Shown here one piece after another: positions 15,458-24,230 of a stretch of DNA of 47,395 nt. Numbering within the stretch: the first letter of the stretch is position 1; the number at the start of each line of letters is the position of its first letter. The stretch is from SVFI01 sp964519385 (GTDB lineage Bacteria; Bacillota; Clostridia; Lachnospirales; Lachnospiraceae). Where the stretch lies: assembly GCA_964519385.1 (NCBI GenBank), contig CAZFLR010000014.1, forward strand, positions 1 to 47,395, given 5' to 3'. The translations under genes were made by a program, and so were the position numbers. The notes under the pieces were generated by a model. That model was not told where the DNA came from, searched no databases, and saw only the letters and a list, made by a program, of their open reading frames with translations.

Positions 15458-16345
15458 TTATAAAATTCCAAAGCCCTTCATGGCAGCTTCCAGTCTTGCT
15501 GCATTCTGAGGCTCCATCTCTGTCAGAGGTCTTCTCATAGGTCCTGCTGCCATTCCCATAAGATTCATGGCTTTTTTCACCGGAATCGGATTCACCTCAC
15601 AAAACAGTGCATCTATCAGTTCAATGGCATCTAACTGAATCTTACGGCTTCCTTCCACATCACCCTCAAAATACTTGGCACAAATGTCATGTGTCTGGCG
15701 CGGTGCAACGTTGGAAAGTACAGAAATCACACCCTTTCCTCCGAGTGAAAGAATTGGTACAATCTGGTCATCATTTCCACTGTAAACATCCACACAGCCG
15801 TCTGCGATGGAAAGGAGCTTTGCAACCCCTGAAATATTTCCGGTCGCATCTTTTACTCCCACGATATTCGGCACTTCCTTACAGAGCTTTACAACTGTTT
15901 CCGGCTGAATAAATACGCCGCCCGTTCTGCCCGGTATATTATACAGAATAATCGGAAGCTTCACGGCCTCTGCAATCATCTTGAAATGCTCTGCGAGACC
16001 CTTCTGTGTACATTTGTTATAATACGGTGTCACAACCAGAAGTCCGTCAGCGCCTGCCTTCTCTGCCTCTGTTGAAAGATAGATTGCCGTCTCGGTACAG
16101 TTAGAACCCGTGCCTGCGATAACCGGAATACGTTTGTTTACAACCTCAACACAATATCTGATAACATCCAGATGTTCTTCATGTGAAAGCGTTGCTGCTT
16201 CTCCGGTTGTTCCGCACACGATAATCGCGTCCGTTCCCCCTGAAATCTGAAGTTCAATCTGTTCCTTAAATGCTTCATAATTTACACTGCCGTCCTCGTG
16301 AAATGGTGTGACAATAGCAACACCTGCTCCTGTAAAAATTGCCAT
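15458..16345 (-). CDS. dapA: 4-hydroxy-tetrahydrodipicolinate synthase DapA
   Basis: 295 aa from ATG 16345 with a very strong GAAGGAGGAAGG site; the longer frame upstream is the riboswitch leader. TIM-barrel features: GAGVAIVTPFHEDGSVNY, VCGTTGEAATLSHEEH, GTGSNCTETAI, VTPYYNKCTQKGLAEHF with the Tyr of the catalytic relay, LYNIPGRTGG, and the Schiff-base Lys in VGVKDATGN. It condenses pyruvate with aspartate semialdehyde, the first committed step to lysine and diaminopimelate. It is controlled by the lysine riboswitch upstream. Confidence 0.97.
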   Translation of the reverse strand: MAIFTGAGVAIVTPFHEDGSVNYEAFKEQIELQISGGTDAIIVCGTTGEAATLSHEEHLDVIRYCVEVVNKRIPVIAGTGSNCTETAIYLSTEAEKAGADGLLVVTPYYNKCTQKGLAEHFKMIAEAVKLPIILYNIPGRTGGVFIQPETVVKLCKEVPNIVGVKDATGNISGVAKLLSIADGCVDVYSGNDDQIVPILSLGGKGVISVLSNVAPRQTHDICAKYFEGDVEGSRKIQLDAIELIDALFCEVNPIPVKKAMNLMGMAAGPMRRPLTEMEPQNAARLEAAMKGFGIL

Positions 16346-16361
16346 TTTCCTTCCTCCTTCA

Positions 16362-16395
16362 AAATAGAAAAAGCCGACTTGGAAAGAGCCGGCTT
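16362..16395 (-). terminator. Riboswitch-controlled terminator upstream of dapA
   Basis: On the minus strand AAGCCGGCTC and AAGTCGGCTT form a 10-bp hairpin (16386-16395 with 16371-16380), followed by TTTCTATTTT. It sits between the aptamer and the dapA ribosome binding site, so lysine binding should favour termination. Confidence 0.85.
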
Positions 16396-16404
16396 CAAAA
16401 TCCT

Positions 16405-16572
16405 GTTCTGATAGCTCCCCATCAATGCTGATGACAGTCATACAGTTATTCACTGCATGCCCAAGGCAAACGGTGCAGACACGCTCCCTTTCGGCGTATT
16501 TTCCTTTCCATCCCATTCATCTGCCTCTGCTGCATCCCGGAATGTACTGATAAAAAACGCGACCTCTATCTG
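16405..16572 (-). promoter_or_regulatory. Lysine riboswitch (L box) of dapA
   Basis: On the minus strand the leader carries the conserved blocks of the lysine aptamer in order: GATAGAGGTCGCG, AGTA, AGAGGCAGATGAATGGGATG, GGAAAGGAAAATACGCCGAA, TTGGGCA, TGTATGACTGTCATCAGC and TGGGGAGCTATC. The first and last blocks close the P1 stem (GATAG with CTATC). An intrinsic terminator follows. This is a transcription-termination OFF switch for lysine synthesis. It explains most of the 370-base gap between dapA and the SSB gene. Confidence 0.93.
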
Positions 16573-16614
16573 TTTCTTATTGACAGCTCTGCCTTTATTT
16601 CAGAACCTACAGCA

Positions 16615-16643
16615 AGCATAGCATTCTTCGCATTATCTGTCAA
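16615..16643 (-). promoter_or_regulatory. Promoter of the dapA-dapB-fbp unit
   Basis: On the minus strand a consensus TTGACA (16638-16643), 17-base spacer, TATGCT (16615-16620). It starts transcription just upstream of the lysine aptamer. Confidence 0.8.
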
Positions 16644-16715
16644 TCTTTTTCATTCCGGTTATCTGCACGGAAAGGAGTATTTCATTTCAAACGGCAATTA
16701 TGTATCTTTTGTTCT

Positions 16716-17393
16716 TTACATTTCCGGCATCATCTCACAATCTTCAGATAAGCGGAGTTCTTCTTCCTCATCGACAAGCTCAAGCTTGCTCACGCTCACC
16801 TCATATGCCACTCTCTTTTCCGCCTCATCCTCGGAAAGCTTTTTCATATATTCCCTGCTTTGAATCCGTCCCCAGATTCTGCATCTTTCACCGACGCGGA
16901 AGCTGCTTGAATATCTTGCATTTCTGCCCCAGCTTATACACGGTATATAATCACTTTTTCCATACGGACGATTCACTGCCAGCAGGATATCCGCAATTTC
17001 CCTGCCAAGCGGTGTTTTTCTGTACACCGGCTCTTTGCAGATATATCCGTCGAGAAAAATATAGTTTGTTTTCTCATTTTCAACCATCTCTTCGAGGAAT
17101 TCCACTTCTCTCACAAAAACAGATAAAATCAGTCTGTTTTTGTGTTCCTCATGGCGGTTATATGAGCGGAACTGTCCGCTTACCATGATGGTTCTTCCAC
17201 GATAATCCGAAGATACGTCCATCAGTCTTTCGGATACCATCAGCGGAATCAGATCCGATGAGTCGCTGAGGCGGGGCACAAGAAGATCTACCATATAAAA
17301 TCCTTCTCCGAATATCTCGTGACTGTAGACAAAATCTCCGACGATTTCTCCGATTACTACTACCTGATTGTTTTCAATTACCTTATCTGTCAT
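16716..17393 (-). CDS. Single-stranded DNA-binding protein with two OB folds
   Basis: 225 aa, AAGGGAG before ATG 17393. Residues about 8-100 (NNQVVVIGEIVGDFVYSHE through LSVFVREVEFL) and 110-205 (NYIFLDGYICKEPVYRKTP through YEVSVSKLEL) both look like SSB OB folds. The second is the more canonical, with GREIADILLAVNRPYGKSDYIPCISWG. The C-terminus is acidic (LSEDCEMMPEM) but lacks the DDDIPF tip used by standard SSBs to recruit partners. It is a second, non-replicative SSB type; its job is not shown by its neighbours. Confidence 0.8.
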   Translation of the reverse strand: MTDKVIENNQVVVIGEIVGDFVYSHEIFGEGFYMVDLLVPRLSDSSDLIPLMVSERLMDVSSDYRGRTIMVSGQFRSYNRHEEHKNRLILSVFVREVEFLEEMVENEKTNYIFLDGYICKEPVYRKTPLGREIADILLAVNRPYGKSDYIPCISWGRNARYSSSFRVGERCRIWGRIQSREYMKKLSEDEAEKRVAYEVSVSKLELVDEEEELRLSEDCEMMPEM

Positions 17394-17492
17394 TTTTTGT
17401 TCTCCCTTCTTAGATCAAGAATTTTTTCCTGTCATGCTATATAAATTTATGATGTTTTTTCTTTTTTATGCCCCTGTTTCATCGACGCACTG

Positions 17493-17520
17493 TTGCTTTT
17501 TGCGACATTTGTGGTAGACT
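17493..17520 (+). promoter_or_regulatory. Possible promoter of typA
   Basis: TTGCTT (17493-17498), 16-base spacer, TAGACT (17515-17520) with a TGG extended -10 triplet before it. Confidence 0.4.
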
Positions 17521-17576
17521 TATGACGTTTGGGATAAAATTATTTTGAAAATTTTTTAGAAAAAAGAGGCGATTTG

Positions 17577-19409
17577 ATGAAAACGAAAAGAAATGATATC
17601 AGAAATGTAGCGATTATTGCCCATGTAGACCACGGCAAGACAACTTTGGTTGATGAACTCCTCAAGCAAAGCGGTGTATTCCGCGCCGGTGCCGAGGTGG
17701 CTGAGCGTGTCATGGACAGCAATGATATTGAGCGTGAACGCGGTATTACCATTCTTTCCAAAAATACTGCCGTAACTTATAAAGATACCAAAATCAACAT
17801 TATAGATACTCCCGGACATGCGGACTTCGGCGGTGAGGTGGAACGTGTTCTCAAGATGGTCAATGGCGTAATTCTTGTCGTTGATGCCTTCGAGGGTGCC
17901 ATGCCACAGACCAAGTTCGTTTTGCGAAAGGCACTTGAGTTAAAGCTTCCGGTTATCGTCTGTGTCAATAAAATCGACCGTCCGGAGGCAAGACCCGAAC
18001 AGGTCATCGATGAGATTTTAGAGCTTTTCATCGACCTTGAAGCTGACGAGTGGCAACTGGACTGTCCTTTTGTCTTTGCATCCGCCAAGGCCGGAACCGC
18101 CACTCTTAATCTTGACACTCCTGGCAAGGATATGATTCCTTTATTTGAAACCATTCTTGATTACATTCCTGCACCGGAAGGAGATCCTGAGGCCGGAACC
18201 CAGCTTCTCATCAGCACAATCGACTATAACGAATATGTCGGCAGAATCGGTGTCGGCAAGGTGGATAACGGAACAATCTCCGTCAATCAGGAGGTTGCCA
18301 TCGTAAACCACCATGACCCGGACCAGTTTAAAAAGGTAAAGGTATCTAAGCTCTATGAATTCGACGGTTTGAAAAAAGTCGAAGTCAGGGAAGCCGGCAT
18401 CGGCTCTATCGTTGCCATTTCCGGCATTACGGACATCCGAATCGGAGATACACTCTGTTCCGTCACCAATCCGGAGCCGATTCCTTTCCAGAAAATTTCG
18501 GAACCGACAATCGCCATGCACTTCATCGTAAATGACTCTCCTCTCGCCGGTCAGGAGGGTAAATATGTGACAAGCCGCCATCTGCGCGACCGCCTTTTCC
18601 GCGAGCTTAACACGGATGTTTCCCTGCGCGTGGAGGAAACGGACACCACCGAAGCCTTTAAGGTTTCCGGACGAGGTGAGCTTCACTTATCGGTACTGAT
18701 TGAAAATATGCGACGTGAGGGCTACGAATTTGCCGTTTCAAAAGCGGAGGTTCTCTACAAAACAGACGAAAACGGCAAACGTCTTGAACCGATGGAGACA
18801 GCTTACATTGATGTTCCTGACGAATTTTCCGGCTCCGTCATCCAGAAGCTCTCAGCACGCAAGGGCGAGCTCCTTGGCATGGGGCAGACAAGCGGAGGCT
18901 ATACGCGGCTTGAATTCTCCATACCTTCCCGCGGACTTATCGGTTATCGCGGCGAGTTTATGACCGACACCAAAGGAAACGGAATTCTAAACACCTCCTT
19001 CCAGGGCTATGGTCCTTATAAGGGCGACATGATGTACCGGAGTCAGGGTTCTCTCATTGCTTTCGAGAGCGGTGAGGCCATCACTTACGGTCTTTACAAT
19101 GCACAGGAGCGCGGAACTCTCTTTATCGGTGCAGGCACCAAAGTTTATGCCGGAATGGTGGTCGGCGAAACAGGAAAAGCCGAGGACGTGGAAATTAATG
19201 TCTGCAAGAAAAAACAGCTCACCAACACACGTTCCTCCGGATCCGACGAAGCACTCCGACTTTCTCCGCCTCGTATTCTCTCACTTGAGCAGGCACTTGA
19301 CTTCATCGACACGGATGAGCTGTTGGAGGTCACCCCGGAAAGTCTGCGAATCCGTAAAAAGATTCTGGACCCGACACTCAGAAAAAGAGCATCCTTTAAA
19401 AAGTCATAG
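17577..19409 (+). CDS. typA: Translational GTPase TypA/BipA
   Basis: 610 aa from ATG 17577; GAGGCG precedes it and the TTG three bases earlier is less likely. G1 AHVDHGKTT, switch RERGITILSKNTAV, G3 DTPGHADFGGEVERV, G4 NKIDRPEA. EF-Tu-like domain II, EF-G-like domains III and V, and the BipA-specific C-terminal domain (KEGNGIL-like KGNGILNTSFQGYGPYKGDM, SGEAITYGLYNAQERG, CKKKQLTNTRSSGSDEA) complete it. It binds the ribosome at the EF-G site and supports 50S assembly and stress growth. It is a single gene between its own promoter and a terminator. Confidence 0.97.
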   Translation: MKTKRNDIRNVAIIAHVDHGKTTLVDELLKQSGVFRAGAEVAERVMDSNDIERERGITILSKNTAVTYKDTKINIIDTPGHADFGGEVERVLKMVNGVILVVDAFEGAMPQTKFVLRKALELKLPVIVCVNKIDRPEARPEQVIDEILELFIDLEADEWQLDCPFVFASAKAGTATLNLDTPGKDMIPLFETILDYIPAPEGDPEAGTQLLISTIDYNEYVGRIGVGKVDNGTISVNQEVAIVNHHDPDQFKKVKVSKLYEFDGLKKVEVREAGIGSIVAISGITDIRIGDTLCSVTNPEPIPFQKISEPTIAMHFIVNDSPLAGQEGKYVTSRHLRDRLFRELNTDVSLRVEETDTTEAFKVSGRGELHLSVLIENMRREGYEFAVSKAEVLYKTDENGKRLEPMETAYIDVPDEFSGSVIQKLSARKGELLGMGQTSGGYTRLEFSIPSRGLIGYRGEFMTDTKGNGILNTSFQGYGPYKGDMMYRSQGSLIAFESGEAITYGLYNAQERGTLFIGAGTKVYAGMVVGETGKAEDVEINVCKKKQLTNTRSSGSDEALRLSPPRILSLEQALDFIDTDELLEVTPESLRIRKKILDPTLRKRASFKKS

Positions 19410-19494
19410 GCCTTTGGACAAATGTCCCCATTTACGGTCTCCATTTTCAAATGTAAATATTGGAATCCTCTGCCGAACGGCATGAGACATAAAA

Positions 19495-19524
19495 AAGAAC
19501 ATGCAAAGAAATTTGCATGTTCTT
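19495..19524. terminator. Bidirectional intrinsic terminator
   Basis: A perfect 13-bp stem (19495-19507 with 19512-19524) with a GAAA loop and A/T flanks lies between typA and the convergent yigZ-like gene. Confidence 0.85.
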
Positions 19525-19577
19525 ATATTATCACAGAGTATTTGATTAAACAAGTGTCTTTTCCAGTTATTCTCCGT

Positions 19578-20192
19578 TTACACGGATGATACGATTTCTC
19601 CCTTTTCAATCTCCGCTTTTCCGCTTGTCAGCTCCGTCAATTCCCTGCAGGCAGCTTCTGTCTTTTCGCTTGGAACCGCGATGTGAAATATCACGTTTTG
19701 TCCGTATTCGGTTTCCTCAATCCTGTAGTCCTGTCTTGATTCCATAAAATACTGCACCTTGCCGACATCCCCGTATCCGGCAGTCACCAGCAGAAGCTGC
19801 AGCTCAATCTGCTCCTCGATTTCGGCATTGTCTATTGCCGCACTCACCGCTCCCTGATAGGCGCGCACCAGTCCGCCGGTTCCCAGCAGAACGCCTCCGA
19901 AATAACGGGTAACCACAACTGCCACATTGTGCAAATCCGCACCCGTAAGTACAGAGAGCATCGGTCTTCCCGCCGTTCCGCTCGGTTCTCCGTCATCCGA
20001 GGAATGCATGACTTCGTTGTGTTCTCCAATGACATACGCGCTGCAATTATGGCGGGCATCCCAGTATTTCTTTTTACAGCGTGAAATAAACTGCTCCGCT
20101 TCCTCCTGAGACTGCACCGGACACATTGTCGCAATAAAGCGCGACTTTTTTTCTATAATTTCTCCTTCTGTCTGTTCCAGAATAATCTTCAT
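19578..20192 (-). CDS. YigZ/IMPACT family protein
   Basis: 204 aa from ATG 20192 with GGAG upstream. The N-terminal UPF0029 domain has EKKSRFIATMCPVQSQEEA, HNCSAYVIG, SSDDGEPSGTAGRPML and VVVTRYFGGVLLGTGGLVRAY. A C-terminal DUF1949 ferredoxin-like domain contains YGDVGKVQYFMESR. Bacterial relatives (YigZ, YvyE) are linked to translation control by homology to yeast/mammalian IMPACT, without a settled reaction. It is preceded by the ECF sigma/anti-sigma pair on the same strand, with about 118 bases between. Confidence 0.93.
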   Translation of the reverse strand: MKIILEQTEGEIIEKKSRFIATMCPVQSQEEAEQFISRCKKKYWDARHNCSAYVIGEHNEVMHSSDDGEPSGTAGRPMLSVLTGADLHNVAVVVTRYFGGVLLGTGGLVRAYQGAVSAAIDNAEIEEQIELQLLLVTAGYGDVGKVQYFMESRQDYRIEETEYGQNVIFHIAVPSEKTEAACRELTELTSGKAEIEKGEIVSSV

Positions 20193-20310
20193 ATTTCTGC
20201 TCCGTTTCTTTTTAAGGAAGCTGCCGTCCTCCGACTCCGCTTCCAAACAAAATCTGAGACAATTATATCCGAATTATTCTGCCGCGTCCATATAGTTATC
20301 GAATTTGAAG

Positions 20311-20778
20311 CTACCTGTCCTGCGCAGATGTTTTTTCTGACAGCTCATCCATTCGTATATCAATTTCCACCGTATCTTCCGCTTTATTGATATTTACAGA
20401 AATATCCATGTCATCCGGCTTGGTATCCGGAATCGAAATTTCAAATTTTTCGCCGTCTCCGTCTGGAATTTCAATTTCTCCGTGCGCATTTTTCCCGTCA
20501 TCTGACCACTTTACTGCCTTTTCCTCTCCGTCAAGTTCGACCTTTATCTTCTTTACCAGAGATTCTCCCGTGGCTGCATAGCAGATTCCCCCTGCTGCTG
20601 CAAACATTCCGACAGTAACGACAAATACACAGACTGCTGCCCTGATGACATTTCTTGTTACAAATTTTTTCTTTTCCATATTCAAATTCATCACCTTTCC
20701 GTACAAGCCTTCCGGCGCATACACCTCATCAAAGGTCTGTCTGAAATATTCCTGATTGCGATTTTCATTCATCTTCAT
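20311..20778 (-). CDS. Putative anti-sigma factor, single-pass membrane protein
   Basis: 155 aa. It has a cytoplasmic N-terminus of about 42 residues (EYFRQTFDEVYAPEGLYGKVM), one membrane segment (about 45-70, VIRAAVCVFVVTVGMFAAAGG) and an acidic external domain with GEIEIPDGDGEKFEISIPD. The start overlaps the end of the ECF sigma gene by 14 bases; ATG 20778 or 20772 are both possible. This topology and coupling are those of anti-sigma factors that hold their sigma at the membrane. The HxxxCxxC zinc motif is absent. The signal sensed is unknown. Confidence 0.75.
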   Translation of the reverse strand: MKMNENRNQEYFRQTFDEVYAPEGLYGKVMNLNMEKKKFVTRNVIRAAVCVFVVTVGMFAAAGGICYAATGESLVKKIKVELDGEEKAVKWSDDGKNAHGEIEIPDGDGEKFEISIPDTKPDDMDISVNINKAEDTVEIDIRMDELSEKTSAQDR

Positions 20779-21277
20779 AGTCCCACGCCTCCTTCAGCTC
20801 CTCTTTCAACATTTTCCTTCCGCGTACAAGCCTCGTTCGCACCGTTGCCTCACGTATTTTAAGAATCTGTGCAATTTCCCGCGTTTTGTATCCCTCGTAA
20901 TAAAACAGATACAACACGGTTCTACAGCCCGGCGAAAGCTTCTTCAGTGCCTCTGAGAGCATCCGGCTTTGCTGCAGACCGGATATCGGATCCTTTTCTG
21001 TCGGTATTTCATCCGGGGATCCCTGCTCCGAGAAAAATTGTACGTTTTTTCTCCAGAATCCGGAGAAGAAGCTGTTGCATTCATTTATGCAGACGCGGAT
21101 CAGCCATCGTCTGATGTGTTCCTCATCCTCAAAGCTTCGCGATGTCAGAAGCAGCTTATAATATGTCTGCTGCACAATATCATCCGCATCCGCCGCTCTT
21201 CCCGTATGATTCAGAGCAATCCTGTACACCATATCCAAATATTCCGCTGCTATACGCTCATACTGTATTCTGTCCAC
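20765..21277 (-). CDS. ECF-type RNA polymerase sigma factor
   Basis: 170 aa from GTG 21277 behind AGGTGG. Sigma region 2 (YLDMVYRIALNHTGRAADADDIVQQTYYKLL) and region 4 (LSPGCRTVLYLFYYEGYKTREIAQIL, EATVRTRLVRGRKML) are present, with the short linker typical of ECF sigmas. It is translationally coupled to the membrane protein downstream, which is likely its anti-sigma factor. No target genes can be named; the penicillin-binding protein gene is divergent next door and is a candidate. Confidence 0.93.
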   Translation of the reverse strand: MDRIQYERIAAEYLDMVYRIALNHTGRAADADDIVQQTYYKLLLTSRSFEDEEHIRRWLIRVCINECNSFFSGFWRKNVQFFSEQGSPDEIPTEKDPISGLQQSRMLSEALKKLSPGCRTVLYLFYYEGYKTREIAQILKIREATVRTRLVRGRKMLKEELKEAWDYEDE

Positions 21278-21475
21278 AAATTCACCACCTGTACGTCGTA
21301 ATTTAAAGAAAGGCCTTTCACTATAATAACTCCCGCGAAGGCGAAAATGTGCGATTACTTTTTAAATTTTTATTTTTTTGTTTCATCTGTCCGCAATTGA
21401 CGGAATAAACAACTGCTATTTTGTGAACAATTCTTAATATGGAAGATTTTTCTTCCTTTTAATGTCTGTTTTTGG

Positions 21476-21481
21476 TATAAT
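21476..21481 (+). promoter_or_regulatory. Extended -10 promoter of the penicillin-binding protein gene
   Basis: TATAAT preceded by TGG (extended -10); the -35 region is poor. An inverted repeat GGAAGA/TCTTCC (21441-21456) is just upstream. A start point near 21488 leaves the first in-frame ATGs untranscribed, which supports the 21507 start. Confidence 0.5.
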
Positions 21482-21506
21482 CATGAAGAATAGGGAGGCT
21501 ATGTTC

Positions 21507-24155
21507 ATGAACTATGGCAAAAAGAGCATTCGCCGCAAGCAACGGCAGCTCAATTCAAAATCAACTAAATTCAGTAAAATGTTTATGCTTTATTTCCTTA
21601 AGGCACTGCTCGTGTGTGTCATTGCCGCCGGTATTGTAGGTATCTGCTTCGGCATCGGTATCTTCAAGGGTATTCTGGCATCTGCACCCGATATATCAAG
21701 TTTGGATGTACGTCCGTCAGGATATGCCACCGTGGTTTACGACTCCACCGGCAAGCAGATTGCGAAGCTTGTGGGTACGGATTCAAACCGAAGCTATGTC
21801 AATATGGACCAGATTCCGGAGGATATGGCAAATGCCTTTGTTGCGATTGAAGACAGGCGTTTTTACCAGCATAACGGTATCGACATTGAAAGTATAGCCC
21901 GCGCCGCCTTTGTCGCTATTCAGAGCCGCGATCTGACACAGGGAGGAAGTACGATTACACAGCAGCTTTTAAAGAACAACGTCTTTGAAGGCTGGGTTGG
22001 AGAAAATTCCGACTTTGTCAAAATCAAACGAAAAATTCAGGAACAGTATCTTGCCATCGAGCTTGAAAAACGTATGGACAAGGAAAGTATCCTGGAGCTT
22101 TATATGAACTCCATCAACCTCGGACAGAATACGCTCGGCGTACAGGCCGCTTCCATGCGCTACTTTAATAAGCCTGTATCACAACTGACTCTGTCAGAAT
22201 GTGCTGTCATCGCCGGCATTACCAAGAATCCTTCCAAGTACAATCCAATTTCTCATCCGGATTACAATGCTGAGCGTCGTAACAAGGTTCTCGGTGACAT
22301 GCTTGAGCTCGGTTATATCACGCAGGCAGAGTATGATGAAGCACAGGCAGATGATGTTTATGCCCGCATCCAGATGGTCAATGAAGAAAAAGATACGGAG
22401 ACCATCAACACCTACTTTGTGGATGCCCTGATTGACGAAGTCACTCAGGTATTGATGGAAGAAAAGGGATATAATGAAACTCAGGCTTATAAGCTGGTCT
22501 ACAGCGGAGGACTTCAGATTCAGACAACACAGGATCCGAAAATCCAGAATATCTGTGACAGCATCTACAATGATGAAGCTAACTATCCGGAAGATGTCAA
22601 ATGGCTTTTGGACTACAGGCTTACCGTTAAAACAAGCAGCGGTGAATACGAGAATCATTCCACCGAAATGTTCAAGGCTTACTTCCAGCAGCAGAGCGCG
22701 GCTTACAATCTTCTCTATGATTCACAGGATGCTGCCTATGAAGATATTGCCCTATATCAGGATGCTGTTCTCGGTCCCGGCGATACGGTGCAGGATGAAG
22801 TTATCAACCTCACTCCTCAGCCTCAGGTTTCCATCACCATACAGGATCAGTCCACGGGCTATGTGGTTGCCATGGTCGGCGGCCGCGGAACCAAAACCGC
22901 AAGCCGTACCTTAAACCGTGCTACCGATACTACAAGACAGCCCGGTTCGACCTTCAAGGTGCTTGCAGCCTATGCTCCGGCACTTGACAGTGCAGGCATG
23001 ACACTTGCCACTGTACAGAATGACGCACCATACACCTACGAGGGCGGTACTCCGGTCAACAACTGGTACAAAGAATACAAGGGCATCTGTTCTCTCCGCT
23101 ATGGTATTGAACAATCCCTCAACATTGTAACCGTAAAGACGCTGACACAGATTACCCCTCAGCTCGGTTTTGATTATCTGCTCGATTTCGGTTTTACCAC
23201 ACTGGTGGAAAAACGCGAGGTCGATACCGAAGACGGCACAAAAATATTCACGGACATCACACAGTCTCTTGCCCTCGGCGGTCTCACTGACGGTGTGACG
23301 AACATGGAATTAAATGCAGCCTACGCAGCGATAGCCAACGGCGGAACCTATATCAAGCCTACGCTGTTTACCAAGATATTAGATCATGACGGCAATGTCC
23401 TGATTGACAATACATCCCCTGAATCCCGTCAGGTTATCAAGGAATCCACTGCTTTTCTTCTCACAGATGCAATGGTGGACGTTGTAACCAAGGGTACCGG
23501 AGGAGCCGTTAATTTCGGCGGTGACATTGCCATTGCCGGAAAAACCGGAACCACCACGGATGATAAGGATGTATGGTTTGCCGGATTTTCTCCTTACTAT
23601 ACAGCTACCACATGGACAGGATATGATAATAACATTAAGATGCGCACAGCATCAGAAAGAGCTCTTTCCAAGACAATGTGGCGAAAGGTTATGGCACAGA
23701 TTCACGAAAATCTTCCGGCTGCTTCTTTCAAAAAGCCGGGCGGAATTGTAACCGCCACCGTTTGTTCCAAATCAGGAAAGCTTCCTATCGCAGGCATTTG
23801 TGATGCTTACCTGACAACCGAATATTTTGCAGAAGGAACCGTTCCTACCGATTCGTGCAGTGTTCATGTCAACGGAATGGTTTGTGCTGCTACCGGAATG
23901 AGTGCCTGTACCACATGTCCGTTCCAGCGTCCGGGTGTAATTGAAATCCCGCCGGCTGACGACGGTGCTCCGGGTGTGACACAGTATTGTCCTCATACAG
24001 CGACATACTTCCTTGACCCAAACAATGCTGCAGCCATTCAGGCTGCACAGGCAGCATTACAACAGCAGGCTCCGGCTCAGCAGCAGGCAGCCCAGCAGCA
24101 ACAACAGCAGATTGACGCACAGGCCGATGCTCAGGACAACGACGAGACAGAATAA
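21507..24155 (+). CDS. Class A penicillin-binding protein (PBP1A type)
   Basis: 882 aa from ATG 21507, eight bases after AGGGAGG. A basic N-terminus (KKSIRRKQRQ) and one membrane anchor (about 28-52) lead to a GT51 glycosyltransferase domain with AIEDRRFYQHNGID, GGSTITQQLLKN and a KESILELYMN motif. The transpeptidase domain has the catalytic Ser in PGSTFKV, SLN, and AGKTGTT. Enzymes of this class polymerise lipid II and cross-link peptidoglycan. The C-terminal region holds several Cys (SACTTCPF) and ends in a Gln/Ala-rich tail (about 845-882), which may be extracellular and flexible. Confidence 0.96.
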   Translation: MNYGKKSIRRKQRQLNSKSTKFSKMFMLYFLKALLVCVIAAGIVGICFGIGIFKGILASAPDISSLDVRPSGYATVVYDSTGKQIAKLVGTDSNRSYVNMDQIPEDMANAFVAIEDRRFYQHNGIDIESIARAAFVAIQSRDLTQGGSTITQQLLKNNVFEGWVGENSDFVKIKRKIQEQYLAIELEKRMDKESILELYMNSINLGQNTLGVQAASMRYFNKPVSQLTLSECAVIAGITKNPSKYNPISHPDYNAERRNKVLGDMLELGYITQAEYDEAQADDVYARIQMVNEEKDTETINTYFVDALIDEVTQVLMEEKGYNETQAYKLVYSGGLQIQTTQDPKIQNICDSIYNDEANYPEDVKWLLDYRLTVKTSSGEYENHSTEMFKAYFQQQSAAYNLLYDSQDAAYEDIALYQDAVLGPGDTVQDEVINLTPQPQVSITIQDQSTGYVVAMVGGRGTKTASRTLNRATDTTRQPGSTFKVLAAYAPALDSAGMTLATVQNDAPYTYEGGTPVNNWYKEYKGICSLRYGIEQSLNIVTVKTLTQITPQLGFDYLLDFGFTTLVEKREVDTEDGTKIFTDITQSLALGGLTDGVTNMELNAAYAAIANGGTYIKPTLFTKILDHDGNVLIDNTSPESRQVIKESTAFLLTDAMVDVVTKGTGGAVNFGGDIAIAGKTGTTTDDKDVWFAGFSPYYTATTWTGYDNNIKMRTASERALSKTMWRKVMAQIHENLPAASFKKPGGIVTATVCSKSGKLPIAGICDAYLTTEYFAEGTVPTDSCSVHVNGMVCAATGMSACTTCPFQRPGVIEIPPADDGAPGVTQYCPHTATYFLDPNNAAAIQAAQAALQQQAPAQQQAAQQQQQQIDAQADAQDNDETE

Positions 24156-24174
24156 GCTTTTTATAAACCAAAAG

Positions 24175-24212
24175 AAAAGGCTATGACATCATAAAAGTCA
24201 TAGCCTTTTTTG
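24175..24212. terminator. Bidirectional intrinsic terminator
   Basis: AAAAGGCTATGAC (24175-24187) pairs with GTCATAGCCTTTT (24197-24209), followed by T. It separates two convergent genes. Confidence 0.9.
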
Positions 24213-24230
24213 TACAACAATCCTGTGATT

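Noticed and set aside
18141..18686. A 181-residue minus-strand frame
   Set aside because: Antisense to the highly conserved typA; no start signal.
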